The notes: generated by a model not told the origin, from the letters alone. Positions 33,001-43,312 are shown, counted from the stretch's first letter. The stretch: DNA of 45,353 nucleotides from Thiobacillus sp. (GCA_020724415.1 DYHB01000007.1:1-45353); one strand, 5' to 3'. Translations and numbers: made by a program.

Positions 33001-34127
33001 GCATCGCCGGCGACGCCGTGGCCCCGACGCCCATCCGGGTGGCTCTGATCATGGCCGGGGGCACGGGGGGGCATGTCTATCCCGCCCTGGCGGTGGCCGA
33101 GGCCCTGCGCGACCAGGGCTGGCGGGTTTTCTGGCTGGGCACCCGGGAAGGGATGGAGGCGCGCATCGCCCGGGAACGGGGCTTCGAGATGGCCTGGATC
33201 AAGTTTGCAGGTGTGCGGGGCAAGGGTGTCCTGCGCTGGGTGACCCTGCCTTTCCAGATCCTGGCGGCCTTCTGGCAGGCCCTGGGAGCCCTGCGCCGGG
33301 TGCGCCCCCAGGTGGCCATCGGCCTGGGTGGCTACGTGGCTTTTCCGGGCGGAATGATGGCCAGCCTGCTGGGAAAACCTTTGGTGATCCATGAACAGAA
33401 TTCCGTGGCTGGCTTGACCAATCGGGTCCTGGCCTGCCTGGCGGACCGGGTGTTGCTTGGCATGCCGGGCGCCTTCCGCCAGGGAGTGGACAAGCCCCTG
33501 CCCTGCGGCCGGGTGGAGTCGGAGTGGGTCGGCAACCCGGTACGCCCCTCCATTGCCGCCCTGCCGGAACCCGGCCAACGCCATGCCGGCAGGGAGGGGC
33601 CCCTGCGCTTGCTGGTGATCGGGGGCAGCCTGGGCGCCAAGGCCCTCAACGAGTTGGTGCCCCAGGCCCTGGCCCGGATGCTCCCTGGGGCCAGACCCCA
33701 GGTTCGGCACCAGGCGGGGGCCAGGAACATCGCAGCCCTGAAGGCCAATTACGCGGCGGCGGGGGTGGAGGCCGAATGCCTGGATTACATCGAGGACATG
33801 GCCGAGGCCTATGCCTGGTGTGACGTGGCCCTGTGCCGGGCCGGCGCCTCCACGGTTTCGGAATTGGCCGCTGCGGGTGTGCCCGCCGGACTGGTGCCCT
33901 ATCCCTTTGCCGTGGACGACCACCAGACGGCCAATGCCCGCTTCCTGGTGGATGCAGGCGCTGCCTGGCTGCTTCCCCAGGCTGAACTGGATGCGGAAGA
34001 GCTCGCGCTATGGCTGGGCAGCCTGGCGCGACCGGAGCTACTGGGCCGGGCCGAAAAGGCGCGTGCGCTCGGCAAGCCCGGCGCCACGGCGCGCATGGTC
34101 GAGATCATCAAGGAATACGTGGAATGA
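32997..34127 (+). CDS. murG: UDP-GlcNAc:lipid I N-acetylglucosaminyltransferase MurG
   Basis: A 376-residue GT-B enzyme on the inner face of the membrane that makes lipid II. Motifs: [63 protein letters not shown] and [17 protein letters not shown] with [11 protein letters not shown]. The start is ATG 32997, inside the second copy of the 35-bp repeat; a GTG at 32973 would add eight residues encoded by repeat sequence and is rejected. ATGA overlap with murC. Confidence 0.96.
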   Translation: MSIAGDAVAPTPIRVALIMAGGTGGHVYPALAVAEALRDQGWRVFWLGTREGMEARIARERGFEMAWIKFAGVRGKGVLRWVTLPFQILAAFWQALGALRRVRPQVAIGLGGYVAFPGGMMASLLGKPLVIHEQNSVAGLTNRVLACLADRVLLGMPGAFRQGVDKPLPCGRVESEWVGNPVRPSIAALPEPGQRHAGREGPLRLLVIGGSLGAKALNELVPQALARMLPGARPQVRHQAGARNIAALKANYAAAGVEAECLDYIEDMAEAYAWCDVALCRAGASTVSELAAAGVPAGLVPYPFAVDDHQTANARFLVDAGAAWLLPQAELDAEELALWLGSLARPELLGRAEKARALGKPGATARMVEIIKEYVE

Positions 34128-35521
34128 AGCACAAGGTCAGGCATGTCCATTTCGTAGGCATTGGCGGGGCCGGGATGAGCGGCATCGCTGAAGTGATGCA
34201 CAACCTGGGCTTCCAGGTCACCGGAAGCGACCTGTCCGACAATGGCGTCACCCGGCGTCTGGCCGGACTGGGCATACGGGTATTCCAGGGCCATGCGGCA
34301 GAACATGTCGTCGGTGCGGACGTGCTGGTCACTTCCACGGCCGTACTGTCCGACAACCCCGAGGTACAGGCGGCCCGGACTGTCCATGTCCCGGTGGTGG
34401 CCAGGGCCATGATGCTGGCCGAGCTGATGCGCTTCAAGCAGGGCATCGCCGTGGCCGGGACCCATGGCAAGACCACCACCACCAGCCTGATTGCCAGCGT
34501 TCTGAACGAGGGAGGCCTGGATCCCACCTTCGTGATCGGCGGCAAACTCCTGGCCGCCGACGCCAACGCCCGCCTGGGCAGCGGTGAATGGCTGGTGGCC
34601 GAGGCCGATGAATCCGATGCCTCTTTCCTCTATCTGTCGCCCGTGGTGTCCATCGTTACCAATATCGACCAGGACCACATGGAAACCTACGGCCATGACT
34701 TCGAGCGTCTCAAGTCGGCCTTTGTGGAATTCCTGCATCGCCTGCCCTTCTATGGCATGGCCCTGCTCTGTGCCGACGACCCCGTGGTCCGGGAGCTGTT
34801 GCCCCGGATCGTGAAGCCCGTGATGACCTACGGCACGACGGAGGATTGCACCATCCAGGCCGTGGACATCCGGGCTGAGGATGGCCGGATGCGCTTCACC
34901 GCGCTGCGCAACGGCACCCGCTCACCGATTGAGGTCCAGCTCAACCTGCCGGGCATGCACAATGTGCTCAATGCCCTGGCGGCGGTGGCCGTGGCCTGGG
35001 AACTCCAGATCGATGATGCCTCGGTGCAGCGTGCCCTGGCCGGGTTCCGGGGAGTGGGGCGCCGGTTCCAGCGCCATGGGGATGTACATCTCCCGGACGG
35101 GCGCACCTTCACCCTGGTGGACGATTACGGCCACCACCCGGTGGAAATGGCTGCCACCCTGGCGGCGGCGCGCGGTGCCTTTCCCGGGCGGCGCCTGGTC
35201 TTGGCTTTCCAACCCCATCGATATACACGGACCCGGGACTTGTTCGAGGATTTCGTGCGGGTCTTGTGCCAGGCCGATGTTCTGCTGCTGTCCGAAGTCT
35301 ATTCCGCCGGCGAGGCACCCATCGTGGCCGCCGACGGACGCAGCCTGGCCCGGGCCGTGCGGGTGGCCGGCAAGGTGGAACCGGTCTTCGTGCCGGAACT
35401 GACGGACCTGCCGGAGGCGCTCTCCAGCGTCGTACAGGATGGGGATGTGGTGTTGACGATGGGGGCCGGCTCCGTGGGTCAGCTGCCCGCTCGCCTGCTG
35501 GAGCTGGGGGAGAACACATGA
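34124..35521 (+). CDS. murC: UDP-MurNAc:L-alanine ligase MurC
   Basis: A 465-residue Mur ligase adding the first L-Ala. The N-terminal [17 protein letters not shown] is diagnostic; the ATP loop is [17 protein letters not shown], followed by [32 protein letters not shown] and [23 protein letters not shown] overlaps with murG and murB. Confidence 0.97.
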   Translation: MKHKVRHVHFVGIGGAGMSGIAEVMHNLGFQVTGSDLSDNGVTRRLAGLGIRVFQGHAAEHVVGADVLVTSTAVLSDNPEVQAARTVHVPVVARAMMLAELMRFKQGIAVAGTHGKTTTTSLIASVLNEGGLDPTFVIGGKLLAADANARLGSGEWLVAEADESDASFLYLSPVVSIVTNIDQDHMETYGHDFERLKSAFVEFLHRLPFYGMALLCADDPVVRELLPRIVKPVMTYGTTEDCTIQAVDIRAEDGRMRFTALRNGTRSPIEVQLNLPGMHNVLNALAAVAVAWELQIDDASVQRALAGFRGVGRRFQRHGDVHLPDGRTFTLVDDYGHHPVEMAATLAAARGAFPGRRLVLAFQPHRYTRTRDLFEDFVRVLCQADVLLLSEVYSAGEAPIVAADGRSLARAVRVAGKVEPVFVPELTDLPEALSSVVQDGDVVLTMGAGSVGQLPARLLELGENT

Positions 35522-36480
35522 TGAATGTGGCTTTGCCTGCCGGCCTGGGAGTACCTGACCGCCCCCTGCGCGGCCGGCTGGAGTCCGACGTGGACATGGC
35601 ACGCCATGTGAGCTGGCGGGCAGGCGGGCGGGCGGAACGATTCTACGTGCCCGCCGACCTGGAAGACCTGGGCGAGTTCCTGCGCTGCTGTCCACCCGGG
35701 ATGCCCCTGCATTTCGTCGGTCTGGGCAGCAATCTGCTGGTGCGGGATGGTGGCGTGACCGGCACGGTGGTCCATCTGCATGCGGCGCTGCGACATCTGC
35801 GCATGGACTCCCGGGCCGAGTCCGAGAACTTCGGCCTGATCTATGCCGAAGCCGGGGTATCCAGTCCCAAGGTGGCCCGGTTTGCCGCCAACCACAACCT
35901 GGTGGGCGCCGAATTCCTGGCAGGCATTCCCGGGACCGTGGGGGGCGCCCTGGCCATGAACGCCGGGTGCTATGGCCACGACACCTGGAGCTGTGTCTCC
36001 CGGGTCATGACCATCGACCGCAGGGGGCAGCTCCACAAGCGCGGGCCGAAGGATTTCGGCATCGGCTATCGCCATGTGACCCCCAGTCGCCCCCTGGAGG
36101 AGTGGTTCGTGGCGGCCTGGTTCTTCCTGCCCCGGGGCGATGGCAGTGCCTCCCGGGAAAAGATCAAGGAACTCCTGTCCAAACGGGTGGCCAGCCAGCC
36201 CTTGAATCTGCCCAATGCGGGCTCGGTCTTCCGCAACCCGCCCGGGGACTATGCCGCCCGTCTGATCGAGTCCTGCGGACTCAAAGGGTTGGGCATCGGC
36301 GGCGCACGGGTATCGGAGAAACATGCCAACTTCATCGTCAACGAAGGGGGCGCCAGCGCAGAGGATATCGAGTCCCTGATCGAACGGATCCAGGCCGACG
36401 TTCTCGACAAGACCGGCGTCCACCTGAAACCGGAGGTACGCATCATCGGTCAGCGGCTGAGGAAAGGGGAAACCCCATGA
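35518..36480 (+). CDS. murB: UDP-N-acetylenolpyruvoylglucosamine reductase MurB
   Basis: A 320-residue FAD/NADPH enzyme reducing UDP-GlcNAc-enolpyruvate to UDP-MurNAc. FAD-site blocks are [15 protein letters not shown] and [20 protein letters not shown]. The catalytic region is [19 protein letters not shown], followed by [16 protein letters not shown]. This ending and the length resemble type II MurB (Bacillus/Staphylococcus-like) rather than the E. coli type I enzyme, a known alternative in many proteobacteria. Start ATG 35518 (a second ATG follows directly). Confidence 0.95.
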   Translation: MMNVALPAGLGVPDRPLRGRLESDVDMARHVSWRAGGRAERFYVPADLEDLGEFLRCCPPGMPLHFVGLGSNLLVRDGGVTGTVVHLHAALRHLRMDSRAESENFGLIYAEAGVSSPKVARFAANHNLVGAEFLAGIPGTVGGALAMNAGCYGHDTWSCVSRVMTIDRRGQLHKRGPKDFGIGYRHVTPSRPLEEWFVAAWFFLPRGDGSASREKIKELLSKRVASQPLNLPNAGSVFRNPPGDYAARLIESCGLKGLGIGGARVSEKHANFIVNEGGASAEDIESLIERIQADVLDKTGVHLKPEVRIIGQRLRKGETP

Positions 36481-37394
36481 CCACACATGATTTCGGCAAA
36501 GTGGCCGTCTTGATGGGCGGCACTTCCGCCGAGCGGGAGATTTCCCTCAAGAGCGGCGCCGCCGTATTGGCCGCCTTGCTCCGACAGGGCGTCGACGCCC
36601 ATGCCTTCGACCCGTCCGGTCAGTCGCTTTCCGCCCTGGAACAGGGGGGATTCGAGCGTGCCTTCCTGATCCTCCACGGCCGGGGCGGGGAAGACGGTGC
36701 CTTGCAGGGGGCGCTCCAGCTCATGGGCATCCCATACACCGGCAGCGGCGTCATGGCATCGGCCCTGGGCATGGACAAGTGGCGCAGCAAGCTGGTCTGG
36801 CAGGCCGCCGGCCTTCCGGTGCCTGACTTTGTGCTGCTGGACGAGGGCACGGATTTCGAAGCCGTGGAACGGCGACTCGGCCTGCCGCTGTTCGTAAAGC
36901 CGGCCAACGAAGGCTCCAGCGTCGGGGTCAGCAAGGTCAAGGCCAGCGGCGAACTGGCCGGGGCCTATGGCGAGGCACGCCGCCATGACCCCCTGGTCCT
37001 GGCGGAACACTACCTGGGTGGGGGGGAATACACGGTACCGGTGCTGGGAGACACCCCCCTGCCGGCGATTCGTATCGAACCGGCCACCGAGTTCTACGAT
37101 TACGAGGCCAAGTATTTTCGCGACGATACCCGCTATCACTGTCCCAGCGGCCTGTCCCCCGCTGCCGAACAAGCCATGCAGGACCTGGCCATGCGCGCCT
37201 TCCAGGTACTGGGCTGCCGGGGCTGGGGCCGGGTGGATGTGCTGCTGGATGAAGGTGGCCTTCCGTACCTGCTGGAAATCAATACGGCCCCCGGCATGAC
37301 CGACCACAGCCTGGTGCCCATGGCCGCCCGTCAGGCCGGCATGAGCTTCGACCAGTTGTGCCTGCGGGTATTGGAGATGGCCCGTGTGGAATGA
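36477..37394 (+). CDS. ddl: D-alanine:D-alanine ligase Ddl
   Basis: A 305-residue ATP-grasp enzyme producing the D-Ala-D-Ala substrate of MurF. Motifs: [17 protein letters not shown] at the N-terminus, [49 protein letters not shown], and the metal-binding [19 protein letters not shown] with [13 protein letters not shown]. It corresponds to DdlB by its dcw location. ATGA overlap with murB; its last bases overlap ftsQ by 11 bp. Confidence 0.96.
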   Translation: MTTHDFGKVAVLMGGTSAEREISLKSGAAVLAALLRQGVDAHAFDPSGQSLSALEQGGFERAFLILHGRGGEDGALQGALQLMGIPYTGSGVMASALGMDKWRSKLVWQAAGLPVPDFVLLDEGTDFEAVERRLGLPLFVKPANEGSSVGVSKVKASGELAGAYGEARRHDPLVLAEHYLGGGEYTVPVLGDTPLPAIRIEPATEFYDYEAKYFRDDTRYHCPSGLSPAAEQAMQDLAMRAFQVLGCRGWGRVDVLLDEGGLPYLLEINTAPGMTDHSLVPMAARQAGMSFDQLCLRVLEMARVE

Positions 37395-38082
37395 TCCCTG
37401 GTCCATGACCCTGGCCGGTCGACTGATCTGGTTCGGCACCCTGCTGTTCACCGTGTACATGGCAGGTCGTCACTTGGCCGAGACCCACCTGCCCATACGC
37501 CAGGTGGTGGTGACAGGGGCGGAACGCCCGGAGACCCGGGCAGCGCTGGCCGGCGTGGTGCAGCGTCTTTCGGGCAGCCTGTTCACTATGGATCTGGAGG
37601 CGGCCCAAGCCAAGTTTTCCGGACTGCCATGGGTACGCCGGGCCTCGGTCAGCCGGGTCTGGCCCAACCGGCTTCAGGTCACCCTGACGGAGCACCAGCC
37701 CCTGGCCTCCTGGAACCGCACGGCCATGCTCAACCTGGAGGGCGAAGTGTTCCCCGTGGCACCCCTGGATGGGCTGGTGGACATTCGTGCCCCCGAGGGC
37801 ATGGAGCTGGATGTGGCGCGCAGGAAGAACGAATTCGCGGACATCCTGGGTCGGCATGGGCTGGATATCGCGGCCATCCATGTGGATGCCAGGCACGCCT
37901 GGCGCCTGCGCCTGGCGGATCAGGTCTGGGTGGACCTGGGCCGGGAACGGATGACAGAGCGTCTGACCCGCTTCGTGGCCTTCTACCCCCTCACCCAGCA
38001 ACTGGTGACCAACATCCAGCGGGTGGACATGCGCTACCCCAATGGCTACGCCGTCCAGGCGAAACAGGAACGCAAGACATGA
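37384..38082 (+). CDS. ftsQ: Cell division protein FtsQ
   Basis: A 232-residue bitopic divisome protein. The short cytoplasmic N-terminus is followed by one membrane helix (about residues 10-28), a POTRA domain starting at [15 protein letters not shown], and a beta domain with [20 protein letters not shown] and HQPLASW. It links FtsL/FtsB to the early divisome. The start is GTG 37384, inside the end of ddl. ATGA overlap with ftsA. Confidence 0.93.
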   Translation: MWNDPWSMTLAGRLIWFGTLLFTVYMAGRHLAETHLPIRQVVVTGAERPETRAALAGVVQRLSGSLFTMDLEAAQAKFSGLPWVRRASVSRVWPNRLQVTLTEHQPLASWNRTAMLNLEGEVFPVAPLDGLVDIRAPEGMELDVARRKNEFADILGRHGLDIAAIHVDARHAWRLRLADQVWVDLGRERMTERLTRFVAFYPLTQQLVTNIQRVDMRYPNGYAVQAKQERKT

Positions 38083-39332
38083 GTTTGAATGCCATGAACA
38101 AAATGCGGGAAAACAAGGATCTCATCGTGGGGCTGGACATCGGCACCTCGAAGATCGTCGCCATGGTGGCCGAGGTGCCGCCGGAAGGGGGCATCAACAT
38201 CCTGGGCATGGGCAGCGCACCCTCCAATGGCCTGAAAAAAGGCGTGGTGGTGAACATTGAAGCCACCGTGGGCGCCATCCAGCGGGCCCTGGAAGATGCC
38301 GAACTGATGGCCAACTGCAAGATCAGCCATGTGTATACCGGCATCGCCGGCAGCCACATCCGCTCCCTGAACTCCCACGGCATGGTCCCCATCCGGGACC
38401 GGGAGGTCTCCCAGTCGGACATGGACCGGGTGATCGAAACGGCCCGGGCGGTGAACATCTCCACCGATCAGCAGGTGCTCCACGTCCTGCCCCAGGAATT
38501 TGTCATCGATGGCCAGGAAGGGGTGCGGGAGCCCCTGGGCATGTCCGGCGTGCGCCTGGAAGTGAAGGTCCATATTGTCACCGGCGCCGTGTCTGCGGCC
38601 CAGAACATCATCAAGTGCGTACGCCGCTGCGGCCTGGAGGTGCATGACCTGATCCTGCAGCCCCTGGCCTCTTCCCTGGCCGTCCTCAACGACGACGAAA
38701 AGGACCTGGGCGTCTGCCTGGTGGACATCGGCGGCGGTACCACGGACATCGCCGTATTCACCCGGGGCGCCATCCAGCACACCGCCGTGATCCCCATCGC
38801 CGGGGACCAGATCACCAATGACATTGCCATGACCCTGCGCACCCCCACCCGGGAGGCCGAGGATCTGAAGATCCAGCACGGCATTGCCCTGCGCCAACTG
38901 GCCGATCCCAGGGAAATGATCGAGGTCCCCGGCATCGGCGACCGGGGACCGCGCATGCTGTCCAAGCAGATGCTGTCCGAGGTGATCGAGCCCCGGGTGG
39001 AGGAACTCTACAGCCTGGTCCAGGCGGAACTGCGCCGGAGTGGCTTCGAGGAGCAGATCTCCTCCGGCATCGTCCTCACGGGCGGTTCCAGCCAGATGAA
39101 GGGCATGGTGGAACTGGCCGAGGAGGTCTTCCACGCCCCGGTCCGGGTGGGCTTGCCCGAGTATGGCGGCGGTCTCTCGGAGCGGGTGCACAGCGCCCGG
39201 TATGCCACCGGGGTGGGCCTGTTGCTGGCGGGCCTGGAGAAGTATGAGCAGGACCAGGCCCATCGCCTGGAAGGTACGAGTTTCAAACAGGTCCTGGAAC
39301 GCATGAAGGCTTGGTTCCAGAACACGTTTTAG
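38079..39332 (+). CDS. ftsA: Cell division protein FtsA
   Basis: A 417-residue actin-like ATPase that tethers FtsZ to the membrane. Actin-fold motifs: IVGLDIGTSKIVAMVAE (phosphate 1), CLVDIGGGTTDIAVF (phosphate 2) and IVLTGGSSQMKGM (adenosine). The 1C subdomain lies near residues 85-165. The C-terminal amphipathic helix FKQVLERMKAWFQNTF is the membrane-targeting sequence. The gap to ftsZ (158 bp) is the largest within the cluster and holds an extensive inverted-repeat structure. Confidence 0.97.
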   Translation: MSLNAMNKMRENKDLIVGLDIGTSKIVAMVAEVPPEGGINILGMGSAPSNGLKKGVVVNIEATVGAIQRALEDAELMANCKISHVYTGIAGSHIRSLNSHGMVPIRDREVSQSDMDRVIETARAVNISTDQQVLHVLPQEFVIDGQEGVREPLGMSGVRLEVKVHIVTGAVSAAQNIIKCVRRCGLEVHDLILQPLASSLAVLNDDEKDLGVCLVDIGGGTTDIAVFTRGAIQHTAVIPIAGDQITNDIAMTLRTPTREAEDLKIQHGIALRQLADPREMIEVPGIGDRGPRMLSKQMLSEVIEPRVEELYSLVQAELRRSGFEEQISSGIVLTGGSSQMKGMVELAEEVFHAPVRVGLPEYGGGLSERVHSARYATGVGLLLAGLEKYEQDQAHRLEGTSFKQVLERMKAWFQNTF

Positions 39333-39337
39333 GTGAG

Positions 39338-39445
39338 AAGGCGTGACAAAAATGCGTGACATGAACGGCGTGACGAGTGACAGAAAAGGCGCATTCCTGC
39401 GCAGTCCCGTCACGCCCTTGCGTCACGCATGGATGGTCACGTCTT
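39338..39445 (+). repeat. Nested inverted-repeat element between ftsA and ftsZ
   Basis: Four helices nest around one centre. S1: 39338-39347 with 39436-39445 (10 pairs, one G-U). S2: 39352-39360 with 39422-39430 (ATGCGTGAC/GTCACGCAT, perfect). S3: 39367-39375 with 39408-39416 (GGCGTGACG/CGTCACGCC, perfect). S4: 39389-39393 with 39398-39402 (GCGCA/TGCGC). Internal loops are small, apart from 13 nt on the 5' side between S3 and S4. CGTGAC occurs three times on the left arm at 13- and 14-bp steps and GTCACG three times on the right arm at 13- and 14-bp steps. It fills most of the ftsA-ftsZ gap, so it may be an RNA element, a protein-binding array or a small repeat unit. Confidence 0.85.
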
Positions 39446-39490
39446 TCTTGTATGGATTTTTCAGTTTTTTCGCGCGTGAAGGAGGGCACC

Positions 39491-40666
39491 ATGTTGTTTG
39501 AATTGGAAGATATGCAGAGTCAGGAAGCGGTCATCAAGGTGATCGGCGTGGGTGGTTGCGGCGGCAATGCCGTGGACCACATGATCAACCGGGGCATGAC
39601 CGGGGTGGAGTTCCTGGCGCTCAACACCGACGCCCAGGCGCTCAAGCGAAACCAGGCGCCCATGCAACTCCAGATCGGCACCAATGTGACCAAGGGATTG
39701 GGCGCCGGGGCCAAGCCCGAGGTGGGCCGCGAGGCGGCGCTGGAGGACCGGGAACGCATCGCCGAGATGATCGATGGTGCCGACATGCTGTTCATCACCG
39801 CCGGCATGGGCGGCGGCACGGGGACCGGCGCCGCTCCCGTGGTGGCCGAGGTGGCCAAGGAACTGGGCATTCTCACCGTGGCGGTGGTCACCAAACCCTT
39901 CATGTTCGAGGGCAAGCGCATGCGGGTAGCGGACCATGGCTTGAAGGCCCTGTCCGAATATGTGGACTCCCTGATCATCATTCCCAACGACAAGCTGCGC
40001 AGCGTGCTGGGCGGCGGCATGAAACTCAATGAAGCCTTCATGGCCGCGAACGACGTGTTGCACAGTGCCGTGGGCGGAATTGCGGAAATCATTGCCAGTC
40101 CGGGCATGATCAACGTGGACTTTGCGGATGTACGCACTGTCATGAGCGAGATGGGCATGGCCATGATGGGGTCGGCCAGCGCCAGCGGCGAGGCCCGTGC
40201 CACTCAGGCCGCCGAAGCCGCGGTGAAGAGCCCCCTGCTGGAGAACGTGGACCTCAAGGGCGCCCGGGGCGTGCTGGTGAACATCACCGCCAACGACAGC
40301 CTGACCCTGGACGAGTACTACGATGTCATGAACACCATCCAGAGCTTTACCGCCGACGAAGCCACCGTCATCGTGGGCACCGCCTTCGATGCCGAAATGG
40401 GCGAGAACCTGCGCGTCACCATGGTGGCCACCGGCCTGGGCAATCCCGTCGCCCAGCGCCAGAACAAGCCCCAGGTGGTGGTGGACAACCAGCAGGTCAA
40501 GGCCACCGGCACCTATGATGCCGTGGGCAGTGCGCCCATGGAATCGGACATGGACCGGCCCACGATCTGGCGCAACCGGCGCAGCCAGGAGGCCATGACC
40601 ATGGCGGAAGAATCGGGGATCGATTCCATCGACATTCCCGCTTTTCTGAGAAAACAGGCCGATTGA
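39491..40666 (+). CDS. ftsZ: Cell division GTPase FtsZ
   Basis: A 391-residue tubulin homologue forming the Z ring. Nucleotide-binding elements: IGVGGCGGNAVDHM, the tubulin signature GGGTGTGA (107-114), NTDAQAL, and the synergy loop NVDFADVRTVM with catalytic Asp. A linker of about 60 residues ends in the conserved C-terminal peptide DIPAFLRKQAD, which binds FtsA/ZipA-type partners. The start is ATG 39491 with a strong GAAGGAGG upstream; longer in-frame starts would run into the inverted-repeat element and are rejected. Confidence 0.98.
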   Translation: MLFELEDMQSQEAVIKVIGVGGCGGNAVDHMINRGMTGVEFLALNTDAQALKRNQAPMQLQIGTNVTKGLGAGAKPEVGREAALEDRERIAEMIDGADMLFITAGMGGGTGTGAAPVVAEVAKELGILTVAVVTKPFMFEGKRMRVADHGLKALSEYVDSLIIIPNDKLRSVLGGGMKLNEAFMAANDVLHSAVGGIAEIIASPGMINVDFADVRTVMSEMGMAMMGSASASGEARATQAAEAAVKSPLLENVDLKGARGVLVNITANDSLTLDEYYDVMNTIQSFTADEATVIVGTAFDAEMGENLRVTMVATGLGNPVAQRQNKPQVVVDNQQVKATGTYDAVGSAPMESDMDRPTIWRNRRSQEAMTMAEESGIDSIDIPAFLRKQAD

Positions 40667-40680
40667 CCGGAGTCATGCAC

Positions 40681-40730
40681 CAAAGCCGCCCATGAGGCTA
40701 CAATATGTCCTTGAATTAAAAGTGGCTTTG
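40681..40730 (+). promoter_or_regulatory. Putative lpxC promoter region with flanking inverted repeat
   Basis: A -10-like TACAAT (40699-40704) lies in the ftsZ-lpxC gap without a good -35. A perfect 7-bp inverted repeat, CAAAGCC (40681-40687) and GGCTTTG (40724-40730), brackets it and ends 7 bp before the lpxC ATG. This could be a protein-binding operator or, in a read-through transcript from ftsZ, a stem just before the lpxC start. Confidence 0.4.
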
Positions 40731-40737
40731 GCAACGC

Positions 40738-41664
40738 ATGATCAAGCAGAGAACGTTAAGGACCCTTGTACGCGCTGCCGGTGTCGGGTTGCACTCTGGC
40801 CAGAAGGTGAATATCACCCTGCGCCCTGCCCCCCCCGACACCGGCCTCTTTTTTCGCCGTACGGACTTACCAGAACCGATTTCCTTCAAGGTTGACCCCC
40901 ACCGGGTCACCGATACCCGGCTATGTTCCGCCCTGGAATGCGATGGCGCCCGGGTAGCCACCGTGGAACACCTGATGTCCGCCCTGGCCGGGCTGGGCAT
41001 CGACAATCTGTACATAGACCTGGATGCTGCCGAAGTCCCCATCATGGATGGGTCGGCCGCGCCCTTCGTCTACCTGCTCCAATCGGCCGGCATCGAGGAG
41101 CAAAATGCGGCCAAACGCTACATCCGGGTATTGCGCCCGGTGCGGGTGGAAGAGGGCGACAAATGGGCCGAGATCGTCCCCCACAACGGCTTCCGACTCA
41201 CGTTCAAGATCGAATTCGACCACCCGGTGTTCCGCCAGTCGGCCAAGGAGCTCAGCTTCGACTTTGCCGAACAGTCCTATTGCAAGGAAATCAGCCGGGC
41301 CCGCACCTTCGGTTTCATGCGGGACGTGGAATACCTGCGCAGCCACGGCCTGGCCCTGGGCGGCACCCTGGACAATGCCATCGTCATGGATGAATTCCGG
41401 GTGCTCAACAGTGATGGCTTGCGTTACGCAGACGAGTTCGTGAAACACAAGATGCTGGATGCCGTGGGCGACCTGTATCTGGCCGGACACCCGTTGCTGG
41501 GCGCCTTCACGGCCTACAAGTCCGGGCATGGTCTCAACAACACCTTGCTGCGCGCCCTGCTGGATGACGCGGCATGTTGGGAATGGGCCACCTACGACAC
41601 CCCTGAAGCCTGTGCCCAGGGGGTGCCGTCCATGCAGTGGTGTCCTTCCCCAGCCACCCCATGA
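40738..41664 (+). CDS. lpxC: UDP-3-O-acyl-GlcNAc deacetylase LpxC
   Basis: A 308-residue zinc enzyme catalysing the committed step of lipid A synthesis. Zinc ligands are H78 ([16 protein letters not shown]), H237 and D241 ([14 protein letters not shown]). The general acid/base region is H264 (SGHGLNN). The catalytic Glu lies in VEHLM and the substrate loop in ARTFGFMRD. The length matches E. coli (305). It is the last gene of the dcw order. As a zinc enzyme it could be a client of zinc allocation, but no evidence links it to the island. Confidence 0.97.
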   Translation: MIKQRTLRTLVRAAGVGLHSGQKVNITLRPAPPDTGLFFRRTDLPEPISFKVDPHRVTDTRLCSALECDGARVATVEHLMSALAGLGIDNLYIDLDAAEVPIMDGSAAPFVYLLQSAGIEEQNAAKRYIRVLRPVRVEEGDKWAEIVPHNGFRLTFKIEFDHPVFRQSAKELSFDFAEQSYCKEISRARTFGFMRDVEYLRSHGLALGGTLDNAIVMDEFRVLNSDGLRYADEFVKHKMLDAVGDLYLAGHPLLGAFTAYKSGHGLNNTLLRALLDDAACWEWATYDTPEACAQGVPSMQWCPSPATP

Positions 41665-41677
41665 AAGCGAGCAAGCC

Positions 41678-42436
41678 ATGAATGCAAGCACAGAATCCCT
41701 GGATGGCATGACGGGGGCGGACGAGCCGTCCCCATATCAGGATCTGGCCGACATGCTGGCGGATACCAGCATTCTGTTCGGCCACATGGACAGCCAGGCT
41801 GCCCTCGAATTGTTATCGCTGGCGGCGCCCAGGTCCGTAAAAGCACGTCAGACGGTATGCCGCAAAGGTGAGCAGGGCGACGAACTGTACATCGTCACCC
41901 ATGGCAAACTGAAGGTCAGTTCATCGTCTGACGACGGGCGCGAGGCCATCCTGGCCATCCTGGAGGATGGCGACGTATTCGGCGAAATGTCCATCATCGA
42001 CGGTCATGTCCGTAGCGCCGATGTTGCTGCCGTCCAGGACACCGAGATGCTGGTCATCCACCGGCGCCAGTTCATGCCTTTCCTGGAGTGCCACCCCGGA
42101 GTCTGCATCGGCCTGCTCACGGCCTTGATCGAGCGCCTGCGGGGAACCGACGCCCTGCTGGAGGACATGCACTTCCTGGATATCCGCACCCGGCTCGCCA
42201 AGACCCTGAACAAACTTGCCCTGGATCATGGCCGTACCACGGCCGGGGGTGGCATTCGCATCGATCTGAAGTTGAGCCAGGAAGACCTGGGCAACCTGGT
42301 GGGCGCCACCCGCGAGAGCGTCAACAAACAACTGCGCGCCTGGGTGGATGAGGGAATCGTGGAACTGAGCCAGTCCACCATCGTGGTGCGGCAGTTGGAG
42401 GCCCTGCAGGGTTTCGTGAAAAGCCGGGAGCGCTGA
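41678..42436 (+). CDS. Crp/Fnr-family transcriptional regulator
   Basis: 252 residues. An N-terminal extension of about 35 residues precedes a cNMP-binding-like beta barrel (VCRKGEQGDELYIVTHGKLK and EDGDVFGEMSIIDGHVRSAD), a dimer helix and a C-terminal winged helix with LSQEDLGNLVGATRESVNKQ, the Crp-type DNA-recognition region. The N-terminus lacks the Cys cluster of FNR, so it is not an oxygen-sensing Fe-S protein. Whether it binds cAMP, c-di-GMP or another ligand cannot be read. It starts at ATG 41678, 13 bp after lpxC, and may be co-transcribed with it. Confidence 0.9.
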   Translation: MNASTESLDGMTGADEPSPYQDLADMLADTSILFGHMDSQAALELLSLAAPRSVKARQTVCRKGEQGDELYIVTHGKLKVSSSSDDGREAILAILEDGDVFGEMSIIDGHVRSADVAAVQDTEMLVIHRRQFMPFLECHPGVCIGLLTALIERLRGTDALLEDMHFLDIRTRLAKTLNKLALDHGRTTAGGGIRIDLKLSQEDLGNLVGATRESVNKQLRAWVDEGIVELSQSTIVVRQLEALQGFVKSRER

Positions 42437-42478
42437 AGCCGGCACAGGCCTCGGCCCGGCCCCGTCAACCGGCGGCGG

Positions 42479-42970
42479 TCAAGGACGATCCAATGCGTGG
42501 CGCAAGGTCAATGCGCCGCCCTGCTGTTCCATCCGGAATTGCGCCAATACACTCATGCCCAGCAGGGCAGGTCCCTCGAGCCTGGGCAGGACATGGACAT
42601 CCTGCCGGGTCAGCCGGTAAGGCCCGAAGGCAATGGACTCGACCCGACTGATGCAGCCAAATACCGTGCCATTGGCTGTGCGGCTCTTCACCGGGCGGCA
42701 ATCCCGCAAACCCAGTTCATCGGCAAGTTGATCTGAAATGGCCGTGCGGCTGGCGCCCGTGTCCACCAGGAAGGTGACCGGTCGGTCGTTGATGTGGCCT
42801 TTCACGTAGAAATGGCCGTCGGGGTGCTGCTTGAGTCGCAAGGCGCCATCATCCTGCACGGTCTGCTTGACCAGCAGGGGGCCCTCGTCGGTCAGTGTTC
42901 GAATGGTCGCGTAGACCAGGATACCCAACACGATCCAGATGCCAGCCACGCCCCAGGTTTTATGCCACAT
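42479..42970 (-). CDS. Membrane-anchored retropepsin-like aspartic protease (clan AA)
   Basis: 163 residues with an N-terminal membrane anchor (GVAGIWIVLGILVYATI) and a periplasmic single-domain retropepsin fold. The catalytic motif is D70-T-G (VTFLVDTGASRTAISDQLA), followed by AELGL-like and LLGMSVLAQF segments typical of the bacterial retroviral-type aspartic protease family. As a single-lobe enzyme it should dimerise. The substrate is unknown. It follows the HU gene on the reverse strand, 45 bp downstream, and converges on the Crp-family gene with 42 bp between the stops. Confidence 0.88.
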   Translation of the reverse strand: MWHKTWGVAGIWIVLGILVYATIRTLTDEGPLLVKQTVQDDGALRLKQHPDGHFYVKGHINDRPVTFLVDTGASRTAISDQLADELGLRDCRPVKSRTANGTVFGCISRVESIAFGPYRLTRQDVHVLPRLEGPALLGMSVLAQFRMEQQGGALTLRHALDRP

Positions 42971-43015
42971 GGGCCAAGGCGTGGCTGGCAGGATTTCTGG
43001 TCCGGGTGGTTTTTC

Positions 43016-43312
43016 TTACTTCTTTTTTCCCTTCTTGGCACCTGCGACCTTGTCCTTGAAGGCCTTGCCGGCGCGGAAGGCGGGCACGGTGGCAGCAGCG
43101 ATCTTGATGGCGGCGCCGGTGCGGGGGTTTTTGCCGGTACGGGCGGCGCGCTTGCGGGATTCGAAGGTGCCAAAACCAATCACCGATACGGAGTCGCCCT
43201 TGGCAACGGATTCAACGATGGTTTCCAGCACAGCTTCGACGGCGCGGGCGGCAGCGGCCTTGGTGCTGGCGGTTTTTTCGGCTACGGCGTCCACGAGTTC
43301 GGTTTTGTTCAT
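43016..43312 (-). CDS. hup: HU-family nucleoid DNA-binding protein
   Basis: 98 residues. It begins MNKTELVDAVAEKTASTKAA and contains the DNA-binding-arm signature GFGTFESRKRAARTGKNPRT, followed by VPAFRAGKAFKD. The extra C-terminal tail GAKKGKKK is Lys-rich, about 8 residues beyond a typical HU. It functions as a dimer that bends DNA. The start ATG 43312 has AAGGAGAG upstream. Its promoter region contains a TGACGC-N9-GCGTCA palindrome. Confidence 0.94.
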   Translation of the reverse strand: MNKTELVDAVAEKTASTKAAAARAVEAVLETIVESVAKGDSVSVIGFGTFESRKRAARTGKNPRTGAAIKIAAATVPAFRAGKAFKDKVAGAKKGKKK

